From positions 1 to 43,956 of the forward strand of contig NZ_JAEDCO010000012.1 of NCBI RefSeq assembly GCF_016294135.1: a DNA stretch of 43,956 bases. The letters run 5' to 3'. The translations under genes were made by a program, and so were the position numbers. Shown piece after piece: positions 34,587 through 42,600 of the stretch (its first letter is position 1; each line of letters begins with the position of its first letter). The stretch is from Methanobrevibacter ruminantium. GTDB lineage: Archaea > Methanobacteriota > Methanobacteria > Methanobacteriales > Methanobacteriaceae. A model generated the notes under the pieces. It saw nothing but the letters and a program-made list of their open reading frames with translations. It searched no databases and had not been told where the DNA came from.

Positions 34587-34979
34587 ATGATTTTTTTAGA
34601 TAGCACTTATTTAATAGGCTTAATTTTAAAAAATGATTCATTATATTATAAATCTCACCTTTTGAAACCTTATTTGGGTGATGAAAATAAAATAATCAAT
34701 AATACTGTTTTTAATGAGGTTTTAAACAGTGTAACTTCAAATAATTCTCATTATGATTTAAATCATATAAAAAAATTATTGCTTTCTTTTAATATTGATT
34801 TTTTAACTTCAGATGATTACCTTGATTCATTTGATATTTTTGAGTATTATAATTTTTCAGTTAATTTTTCAGACTGCACTATCCTAAATACTATGCAGAA
34901 TTATAATATTAATCAAATAACTTCATTTGATTCTGATTTTGATAAAATAAAAGGAGTTAAAAGAATTTATTTGAAATAA
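34587..34979 (+). CDS. PIN-domain protein (VapC-like toxin)
   Basis: The 130-residue product is a PIN-domain ribonuclease candidate. The four expected acidic residues can be located: Asp in MIFLDSTYLIG, Glu in NTVFNEVLNSV, Asp in FSDCTILNTM and Asp in ITSFDSDFDKIKGVKRIYL. PIN toxins cut RNA, often tRNA or rRNA, using magnesium. The ATG at 34587 follows GAGGTG; a GTG at 34575 overlaps the preceding stop and would be within the ribosome-binding-site region, so it is not favoured. It pairs with the preceding antitoxin-like gene. Its stop is only six bases from the convergent membrane-protein gene. Confidence 0.8.
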   Translation: MIFLDSTYLIGLILKNDSLYYKSHLLKPYLGDENKIINNTVFNEVLNSVTSNNSHYDLNHIKKLLLSFNIDFLTSDDYLDSFDIFEYYNFSVNFSDCTILNTMQNYNINQITSFDSDFDKIKGVKRIYLK

Positions 34980-34985
34980 AAAAAG

Positions 34986-35525
34986 TTATGCGATATAATT
35001 TTCAAACAATAATCTTGCTATTTCATAGGCTATTTCAAAGCATAGGAAATAGATAAAGCTCCAAATGTTCAATAATCCAATTAAAACAAGCAATAGAATC
35101 ACTACTTTTAATGCAAACCTATAATCGAAGAAATACTCTAGAAACTTGCTTTTTGAATAGATTTTCTCATTATCGTTTCCTATCTCATCGATTATGGCTC
35201 CAATCATGCAGATTATAATTGTGATAATGGAAAGATATGTGAAAGATTGCAATCCAAGAAATAGGAATGCTATGATAAATGAAGCCATTGTTGCGATATG
35301 ATGAATTCCATCAACCTTAAAAGCCAAGATGTTTCCGATAAGAATTGCTATGAAGATGCAAGCTGCATCCAAATCGATTGAGCATGCATAAGCTGTAAAG
35401 AGTCCGCAGACTATTCCAAGCAGAATAGCTATTGCCTTATTTGACTTTTCATCATATTCATCATCTGAAAGCTTCATAAAGAAGCCAGAAAAGAAATAGG
35501 ATAAAGCTAAACTAATATTAAACAA
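34986..35525 (-). CDS. Multi-pass membrane protein, unknown function
   Basis: The 179-residue product has about five to six hydrophobic segments: residues 1-17, 30-49, 55-68, 74-107, 136-155 and 157-170. It lacks recognisable catalytic or transport motifs; polar residues include an HH pair in DGIHHIATMAS and DEIGNDNEKIY. I do not recognise a family. The start codon appears to be TTG at 35525, preceded by AAGGTG with a short spacer; no better ATG exists near the N-terminus. It is followed on the plus strand by the VapBC-like pair, convergent to it. Confidence 0.7.
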   Translation of the reverse strand: MFNISLALSYFFSGFFMKLSDDEYDEKSNKAIAILLGIVCGLFTAYACSIDLDAACIFIAILIGNILAFKVDGIHHIATMASFIIAFLFLGLQSFTYLSIITIIICMIGAIIDEIGNDNEKIYSKSKFLEYFFDYRFALKVVILLLVLIGLLNIWSFIYFLCFEIAYEIARLLFENYIA

Positions 35526-35600
35526 ATTTACACCTTTTTAACTGAAATATGAAATAGAATTATTAATTTATTAAAATTAATTTAATTTATAATTTATTAC

Positions 35601-36263
35601 TTATTGTATTGAATCAACAATGTCTTTAGTTGCCTTTTCAGGGTCTTCTGCATTGTAAATGGATCTTCCAATGATCAATGCATTGGAGTATTTCAATGTT
35701 TCCCTTGGGTCTCCACCTTGGGTTCCTACACCTGGAGAAATCATGAATGCATCTTTTCCAACTATATCCCTTATTTCAGATAATCTTTCAGGTCTTGTGG
35801 ATGGTGCTACATAGTTGGTTATTCCCATTTCAACACCCATTCTTGCTATTTCATCTGCATTAGGCTGGAGGAACTTGATTGCTCCGGGGTGAGACATTTC
35901 AGTTAAGAGGAATACTTCCCCGCCATGGTCTTCTGCAGATGTCTTGCATGCATCTACACTGTCTGAACCTACAAATCCATGACATATGATTGCATCTGCA
36001 CCGGCATCAAAGGTTTGGTTAGATATCTTTTCATTGGTAGCTGGAATGTCTGCTACCTTGTAATCACAAATTACCTTATAATCAAAGTTATCCTTAAAGA
36101 ATCCAATAGTTGACAATCCTTCAGCAAGGGTCAATGGATATCCGATCTTTATTGTATCAATGTACTCGTTGATTGATTCGCATACCCTTTCCGCTTCATT
36201 CAAATCCATTAAGTCCATTGCAAGTATGATATTGTTTTTCACATCCATGTTATCAAATTCCAT
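35601..36263 (-). CDS. pyrF: Orotidine 5'-phosphate decarboxylase
   Basis: PyrF decarboxylates OMP to UMP, the last step of pyrimidine synthesis. The catalytic Asp-Lys-Asp set is in VICDYKVADIPATNEK, and phosphate-binding elements are near LTEMSHPGA, ISPGVGTQGGDP and ALIIGRSIYNA. The 220 residues match the archaeal form closely. Either the ATG at 36263 or the one at 36248 may be the start; the second has a better TGAT site before it, so the first five residues are uncertain. It is divergent from the glycerophosphotransferase-like gene. Confidence 0.93.
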   Translation of the reverse strand: MEFDNMDVKNNIILAMDLMDLNEAERVCESINEYIDTIKIGYPLTLAEGLSTIGFFKDNFDYKVICDYKVADIPATNEKISNQTFDAGADAIICHGFVGSDSVDACKTSAEDHGGEVFLLTEMSHPGAIKFLQPNADEIARMGVEMGITNYVAPSTRPERLSEIRDIVGKDAFMISPGVGTQGGDPRETLKYSNALIIGRSIYNAEDPEKATKDIVDSIQ

Positions 36264-36446
36264 TTCATATTTTTTATACTATTATTAGTTTGTATTTAAT
36301 TTGTTATAATATTATTTATTTTAGAACTTAACCAAATTCCTCTAAAATATCTAAAAGTATATAAAATTAGTTAAATAGAATTAAATATATAAAAAATTTT
36401 TTTATCAATTATTTTTATCAATAATAGCTTCAAAGAGGTCATTAAA

Positions 36447-37571
36447 GTGTATGAAAAACATAAGATATATGCAAAAATATTCAATATTCTTAGGAAATTT
36501 CCACAAAAGAATAATAAGATAACGCTTTTAACAAACAAGAACCACTCATTTGAAGCTAATTTGGAATATATTGCAAAGGAACTGGACAATAGGAACAATG
36601 CAGGAAAGAATTATGAATACAAGTTCATTCCTAAGGATTCCTTGTCATTTAGTAATATCCGCGACTTTGCAAGTTCAAAATACGTATTTTTGGTTGATAA
36701 TTTCTTCCCTCTTGCATTCATGAATGTGGAAGGCATGAAATGGGTGCAATTATGGCATGGAACAGGACTCTTCAAGAAATTCGGTTATGATCTTTTAAAT
36801 GATGAGGATAAGAAAATAATGGAGATGTTTGCTCCTAAGATTGATTTGGTGTCTGTAAGCAGTGAAAATGTAGCGGATATCTATGCCCGCAACTTCTATG
36901 TTGACAAGTCAAAGGTCAAGCCATTTGGAGTTCCTAGAAATGACTTCTATGATGAGGAACACTTGTCTGATGATTATTTGTCCAACTTAAGGGAATCATT
37001 TGAAAAGGATTATCCACAGCTTAAGGGTAAGAAACTGGTTCTTTATGCACCTACATTTAGGGAAGATCCTAAAAACAATGCTGTTTTCGCTTACTTTGAT
37101 GTAGAAAAGTTCCTTAATGAATTAGGTGATGAATATGCCTTAGCCATTCGTCTTCATCCTAATTATAAGAGATTCTGTGATGAGGAGCACAACATTGATT
37201 TGGAGGATTTGACCAATAGGTATGATATAATCAACTTCACTGGATTCAAGGATGAGCAAAAGCTTCTAATTTTGGCTGACATTTTAGTGGCGGACTATTC
37301 TTCAATCATGGTGGATTACACTATCTTGAAAAAGCCTGCAATACTATTTGATTATGACTTAGAGGATTATCTTTACAAGGAACGTGGATTCTACTTTGAT
37401 TATGAGGAAATGGTTCCGGGAAGGATAGTTTACAATATCGATGAATTGATAGAAGCAATCAAGGAAGAGGACTTCAGATTGGAGAAGATGGATGAGTTCT
37501 TGAAATTCCAATTCGGTGAATTTAAGCCAAATTCATCTAAGCTTATTTTAGACTACATTTTAGAAGATTAG
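36447..37571 (+). CDS. CDP-glycerol glycerophosphotransferase-family protein
   Basis: The 374-residue protein resembles TagB/TagF enzymes, which build poly(glycerol phosphate) in Gram-positive teichoic acids. Matching segments are VQLWHGTGLFKKFGYD, KPFGVPRNDFYD, VLYAPTFREDP, AIRLHPNYK and ILVADYSSIMVDYTILKKPAILFDYDLEDY (in part), ending with a phosphate-binding pattern, EMVPGRIVYN. In bacteria the substrate is CDP-glycerol; in archaea a related CDP-polyol or another nucleotide-activated unit is possible. The start is GTG at 36447, preceded by GAGGT; an ATG at 36451 is out of frame. No synthase for CDP-glycerol is in the window. Confidence 0.82.
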   Translation: MYEKHKIYAKIFNILRKFPQKNNKITLLTNKNHSFEANLEYIAKELDNRNNAGKNYEYKFIPKDSLSFSNIRDFASSKYVFLVDNFFPLAFMNVEGMKWVQLWHGTGLFKKFGYDLLNDEDKKIMEMFAPKIDLVSVSSENVADIYARNFYVDKSKVKPFGVPRNDFYDEEHLSDDYLSNLRESFEKDYPQLKGKKLVLYAPTFREDPKNNAVFAYFDVEKFLNELGDEYALAIRLHPNYKRFCDEEHNIDLEDLTNRYDIINFTGFKDEQKLLILADILVADYSSIMVDYTILKKPAILFDYDLEDYLYKERGFYFDYEEMVPGRIVYNIDELIEAIKEEDFRLEKMDEFLKFQFGEFKPNSSKLILDYILED

Positions 37572-37589
37572 AAAAGCATTTTTCTAATC
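37566..37589 (+). terminator. Hairpin after the glycerophosphotransferase-like gene
   Basis: A perfect 10-bp stem, gattagaaaa (37566-37575) with ttttctaatc (37580-37589) and a 4-nt loop, starts inside the last codons of the gene. Only a weak T tract follows, so it may be a terminator or a stabilising 3' end. Confidence 0.4.
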
Positions 37590-37642
37590 AAAACACTATT
37601 TTTCATTAAATTTTACTTTATATTTTCTCAAACTGGTTAGAT

Positions 37643-37670
37643 AAACTTATAAATCTTTTTTTATATATTA
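37643..37670 (+). promoter_or_regulatory. TATA-like promoter of the ExbD-like/ExbB-like cluster
   Basis: aaacttataaatc (37643-37655) and the following tttatatatta (37660-37670) are the only strong TATA-like elements in the gap before the DUF2149 gene and are about 100 bases upstream of its ATG. The cluster to 39612 is probably transcribed from here. Confidence 0.35.
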
Positions 37671-37753
37671 TAGTATAGTGAAAATTTTTAATTCAGGTTT
37701 ATTAAAAAAATTTTTCATAATTATTCTTTTATTACTTTAAAGAAGGTTTTCTA

Positions 37754-38086
37754 ATGGTTAGAAAGAAATCTAGACGCCGAAAACGACAGGAAGAGGATCC
37801 TATGGCTGGAACAACAAACCTTGTTGATGCAATGCTTGTTCTTGCACTTGGATTCCTGATTTTTGCTGTTATAGGCTGGAACTTGCAAAGTGTTATTTTC
37901 AGTGACATGTCTCCAGAGGAGCGACAGGCTACCATGGAGTCAATCAAGGACATCACTAATGTAACACAAGGTGAAAAGTTAAACGAAACTCCAGACACTT
38001 CAAACAGCTCTGGAGAAGGTTATGTAGAACAGGGTAAAGTTTACAAGGATTCGAAAACGGGTAATCTGATTATGGTAGAGGGCTAA
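37754..38086 (+). CDS. DUF2149 protein resembling ExbD/TolR
   Basis: The 110-residue protein has a strongly basic N-terminus (KKSRRRKRQ), one membrane helix (about residues 22-43) and an extracytoplasmic tail of about 65 residues. The helix starts NLVDAMLVLALGFLIF, which closely resembles the PFIDVMLVLLIIFMV helix of ExbD/TolR, including an aspartate at residue 25 in the same position as the proton-carrying Asp25 of E. coli ExbD. Topology (cytoplasmic basic tail, one helix with Asp, outer domain) also matches. DUF2149 genes usually sit beside ExbB/TolQ homologues in methanogens; one is found two genes downstream here. I infer the ion-channel subunit of an ExbBD-like motor. The outer tail is short, without a recognisable peptidoglycan-binding domain. 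Confidence 0.82.
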   Translation: MVRKKSRRRKRQEEDPMAGTTNLVDAMLVLALGFLIFAVIGWNLQSVIFSDMSPEERQATMESIKDITNVTQGEKLNETPDTSNSSGEGYVEQGKVYKDSKTGNLIMVEG

Positions 38087-38168
38087 TTCTCTTATCATTT
38101 TCTATTGTTTTTGAATAATAATTTATAAAAAAATTGAACTTAAGAAACATTAATAAAATTGTGATAGG

Positions 38169-38900
38169 ATGAATCTATTGGTTAGTCTATTTGGCGCAAT
38201 TATTTTAGCAGCAGTTCTTTTATTGGGAATTGGAACTGGATTGTTATCCAATTTCTTTAAGAATGACTTAAGGAAACATTTGATAATTTCATTGCTGATT
38301 TCCATAGCAATCGCTTTAATAATAATTGCATTAAGCCCATTTTATGAAAGTTTAATAGGATTGACAGTGAATAATTTCTTCTTCTATATATTCATGGCAA
38401 TCATTGCCTTGATTTTAGGAATATTCACTTTCTATTATTGGCAAAAAGAAAAGCAATATGACAATATTTTAAAGGGATTATTGTACTTTGATTTCATACC
38501 AGTATCCTATGGATTGCTTCTAATGTCATCTGCAGCATTGTCTCCAAGCTTTGTATTTGACACAGCCAATTTCTCAATGACTATCTCAACAGTTCATTTG
38601 GCTATCATCATAGCGGTTTTATTGATGTTAATAAGCGTCATAGCTTATAGGTTTTCAGATTTCATTGAAGATTATCGTGTTACACACTATCCAATCATTT
38701 ATGGAAGCATGATGGTGATCTTTGCATTCGTATTCATTGTATTTGGATTCTTTGTGCCTACAATAAGCCAGGTGCTTGAGTATCCATCTACACAACTGAC
38801 TTTAATGCCAGTTGATGCAGGAATAGGTCTTATAGTAATATTAGCTATTTGCTTAGGCATTGGAGCATTATTCAAAAAGAGAAACAATAGGTTAAAATAA
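38169..38900 (+). CDS. DUF2162-like multi-pass membrane protein
   Basis: The 243-residue protein has about seven hydrophobic segments (starting near residues 3, 35, 63, 95, 135, 173 and 219), and sits between the ExbD-like and ExbB-like genes on the same strand. Proteins of this type, DUF2162 as I recall, are found in the same gene neighbourhood in other methanogens. It could be the transporter or anchor part of the motor complex. I see no ABC, MFS or other named transporter motif. The ATG at 38169 follows GTGATAGG, a good site. Confidence 0.7.
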   Translation: MNLLVSLFGAIILAAVLLLGIGTGLLSNFFKNDLRKHLIISLLISIAIALIIIALSPFYESLIGLTVNNFFFYIFMAIIALILGIFTFYYWQKEKQYDNILKGLLYFDFIPVSYGLLLMSSAALSPSFVFDTANFSMTISTVHLAIIIAVLLMLISVIAYRFSDFIEDYRVTHYPIIYGSMMVIFAFVFIVFGFFVPTISQVLEYPSTQLTLMPVDAGIGLIVILAICLGIGALFKKRNNRLK

Positions 38901-38964
38901 GTTAAAATAGTTTTATTTATTTAAAAAAAATTATATTTATTGATATTTATTTATAGGTGATTTA

Positions 38965-39612
38965 ATGGCAATGGCAATTCCCGGTGGTGACTTCTTAACC
39001 ACTGGACTTAACTTGATTTCACAAAGTCTTTTGATACCGGTAGTTATCATACTATTGATTTTTGTAGTGGTTGTAGTGGTTTCATTAGGTGGACTCATTT
39101 ACGAATACACCTCAAGAACAAGGGTTTCTGTAGATGAGGTCTCCAATCTGATTTTGGATATGTCCGCTTCAGATTCTGTTGATTCATTGAAGGCAAAAAT
39201 CAATGGCTCTCCACTTCCACAAGCTCAAAAGAATCTTTTGGTAAAGATAGCAAGCACAGAAAACTTGACTGATGCTTCAAGAGAGGCATTTGCTCGTAAA
39301 TTGATTGAAAATGAGGAAAACTTGACAGACAAGTCTCTTGAAGTGACTGATATCATCACCCGTATTGGACCTACCTTAGGTTTGATGGGTACCTTGATTC
39401 CACTTGGAACAGGTCTTGCAGCACTTGGTTCCGGGGACGTAAACACATTATCACAATCCTTGATTGTAGCATTCGATACAACTGTTGTAGGTATTGGATC
39501 AGGTGCAGTGGCTTACCTTATTTCAAAGCTTAGAAACAGATGGTATGAGGAGTATTTATCTAATTTGGATGTATTGTCTGATGCAGTATTGGACTTCATG
39601 TCTAAGCATTAG
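38965..39612 (+). CDS. ExbB/TolQ/MotA-family proton channel protein
   Basis: The 215-residue protein has an N-terminal membrane helix (about 24-48), a cytoplasmic region (50-130) and two C-terminal helices. The characteristic segment ITRIGPTLGLMGTLIPLGTGLAALG, quoted in part, and AFDTTVVGIGSGAVAYLISKLRNRW contain the conserved threonines and glycines that line the ExbB/TolQ/MotA channel. With the ExbD-like Asp helix upstream, the two would form an ion-driven motor in the membrane. ExbBD normally powers transport across an outer membrane, which archaea of this type lack. The ATG at 38965 follows AGGTGAT. Confidence 0.88.
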   Translation: MAMAIPGGDFLTTGLNLISQSLLIPVVIILLIFVVVVVVSLGGLIYEYTSRTRVSVDEVSNLILDMSASDSVDSLKAKINGSPLPQAQKNLLVKIASTENLTDASREAFARKLIENEENLTDKSLEVTDIITRIGPTLGLMGTLIPLGTGLAALGSGDVNTLSQSLIVAFDTTVVGIGSGAVAYLISKLRNRWYEEYLSNLDVLSDAVLDFMSKH

Positions 39613-39664
39613 GTGAATTTTTTTCTTTATTTTTTAATTTTTATTTATTGAGGGTTATGATTTT

Positions 39665-42600
39665 ATGGAATTATATGGAAGGTTTTTATTTTTATTTGTT
39701 GTGTTGTTTTTGTTTTTCTGTTGTTTAGGTTCTGTTTTTGCTATTGATAATTCTGATAGTGTTTATGTTCCTGATGAAATGGGTGCTGGTTCAATTTCCA
39801 GTTCTTTAAATGTTGATTGTAATGGAAATGTTGAAATTGATGATGATTATGTAGATAAACTTTATTTAAAATCAGATATTTCATCAAATAATAAATCAGA
39901 TAAAGAAGATGTTTTAACAAATAGTTCTAGTCCAAGAAGATATGTTAGTGATGTTCCAGTTGTGAACAAATCTTCTGTTGTTGATGGAGGGTCTGTTAGC
40001 ACAAAAGGCACAAAGACTAAAACCAAGATTGTTGCTTCTAATTTGAATATGGATTATTATGATGGAAGCAAATTAATCGCTTATATAAAAACCACTTCCA
40101 ACACCCCTATCAAAGGAGTGAAGGTTACTTTCAAAGTAAATGGAAAAACTTATAACCGTACTTCCGATTCCAATGGAAAAGTAGTTTTGGGCATTACCAA
40201 TGGAATTACCTTATATCCAGGTTCCTATTCTTGCCTTATCAAGTTTGCAGGGAATTCTGCATATGCCGCATCAAATAAAACAGTGACCATCAATGTTAAA
40301 AAATGGAATACTAAAATAACTGCAAATAATCTGGCTTGTTATTATAACGATTCTATAAATCTAGTTGCTACTTTGCAAAACAGCAGCAACAAAGCCATTA
40401 AAGGCAAATCCTTGAGCTTTATAATCAATGGCGTCACTTATTCTCGAACTACTGATTCTAGCGGCAAGGCAACTTTATCTTTGCCTAATTTGAATCCCGG
40501 TTCCTATTCTTGCCTCATCAAGTTTGCAGGAGATAAAGTAAATGCCTCCTGCAATAAAACTGTAACAGTAATAGTCAATAAAATCCCAACTAGTCTTTAT
40601 GCTTATGGCTTGAATCTTACCTATGGTGAGGATAATAAGATTTTTGTAAAAGTTAAAGATAATAAAGACAATATTTTGGAAAATAAAAGTGTTTATCTTA
40701 TATTGAATCATGCCCCTCATGGAGTAACAGATGAAGAAGGAAGAATAAGTGTAATTGCACATCCCCCAGGTGTTTGGAATTGCTTTTATTCATTCTTTGG
40801 AGATGAATATTATGAATCATCTGGTCTCACTGTAACTTATTCTATAGGTGTTGCCAGCCCTATTGTTAATTATGATAGTGGCATTTATAATGATTCCAAT
40901 TTAACTGTTTCCATTTCAGTTTTACACGGCGAAACCATATTTTATAGTTGGGATAATGGAATTAGTTGGAATGAAAGCCTAAATAATGTTTCTTGCACAG
41001 TAATGGATGGTAATTGGACTTTAAAGACTTATACTTCATTAAATGGTTATAATAGTTCAACAGTTCAAAAAAATTTTCTAGTAGGTAATCTTCCACCTAA
41101 TGTTTGGGCCAGTTATGAATCAGGCATTTATAACGATTCCTTTTCTGTGGAGTTATTTGCTGAAGATAGTAATGATGAATACCCCTTGATTTATTATACT
41201 TATGATGGCAGTTTGCCTAATGTAAATAGTAGTGTTTATTCTTATCCTATTTATGTTTCTAATAGCTCCAATTTTACTAACTTGAGGTTCTTTGCTATAG
41301 ATAAGTATGGTTCTAGAAGTAATATTGTTAATGTTTATTATTTCTTTGGGGATGTAATTGCTAATTTGAATAGTGGAAAAATTTTTAACAATGTTCAAGA
41401 GGCAATTGATGATAATTGTACTTCTAATGGGGATGTTATATGGGTAAGTACTGATATTTTTGGTCCTGTAAATATAAATAAAGAAGTTATTTTAAAAGCT
41501 TGCAGTCATAAGCCTGTAAATTGGTATGGAATAAATGACCAATCAATTGTAAATATTGTTTGTGATAATGTAATTATAGACGGTTTTAATTTTACAGGAT
41601 CCAATGTTTTTAATTTAAAATTTGCTAATAATTGCTCAATTTTAAATAATTATGTTTACGTTGAAAAGGGATATGGCTTCAAGATTTTTCATTGTTCTTA
41701 TTGTAATGTAATAAATAATACTTTTTATGCAAATAACTCGGAAGTCACTGCTAATATACTTAGTGCTACAAATCATTGTAGTATTATAAGTAATAAAATA
41801 TTAGTAGTAACTAGTCAATGCTATTTAAGTTTTTCTGAGTTTAATGCATCTGATGGTGTTTATAATTTAAATGTTAACCATTCTATTGCTAGATTAAAGA
41901 GTAATTTAACTAATTTAATTAATAAAGAAATTATTATGATTATAGATGGCATTAGATACGATTCTTTTACCAATGATTATGGCGAGGTTCACTTGCCCCT
42001 TAGTTTATCTGAAGGTTTGCATGAGGTAATTTTGTATTTTAAAGGAGATCGGAATTATTTAAGTACTTATAGATCTTTTAATTTATTTGCTGTGGATAAT
42101 GAAGAGGATATTACTATTTCTACAAGTTATGATAGTGGTTTTTATAATACTTCTAATTTGTTAGTTAATTTCTCTTCATTTGAAGGTGCAATTATTTTTT
42201 GTAGTTTTGATAATGGTTCAAGTTGGAATAAGTTTAACAATAGTATTTGTTATAATTTGACAGAAGGAGTCTGGGACCTTTTAGTTTATTGTTCTCTATA
42301 TGATTTTAATAGTTCCATCTATAATTATAGTTTTGTCATTGGCAATTCTTCTCCTTTAGTTTGGTCAAATTATGGTTCAGGCATTTATCAAGAATCATTT
42401 TATGTTAATTTAAGTTCTTTTTCCAGTATAGATGATGATATGTTAATATATTATACTTTAGATGGCAGTTTGCCCACTACTGAAAGTTTAATATATAATC
42501 ATCCCATATTTGTTTCTAACCAATCTACTTTAACTACTTTAAGTTTCTTTGCTAGCGATAAATATGGCCATATCAGTGATGTAATTTCTATTAATTATTT

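Noticed and set aside
40475..41398. Two minus-strand open frames (40475-40762 and 41153-41398) under the giant adhesin
   Set aside because: They are shadows of the open plus-strand frame, which has a signal peptide, repeats and family-like modules. The antisense products are low-complexity Ile/Tyr-rich strings without a ribosome binding site.
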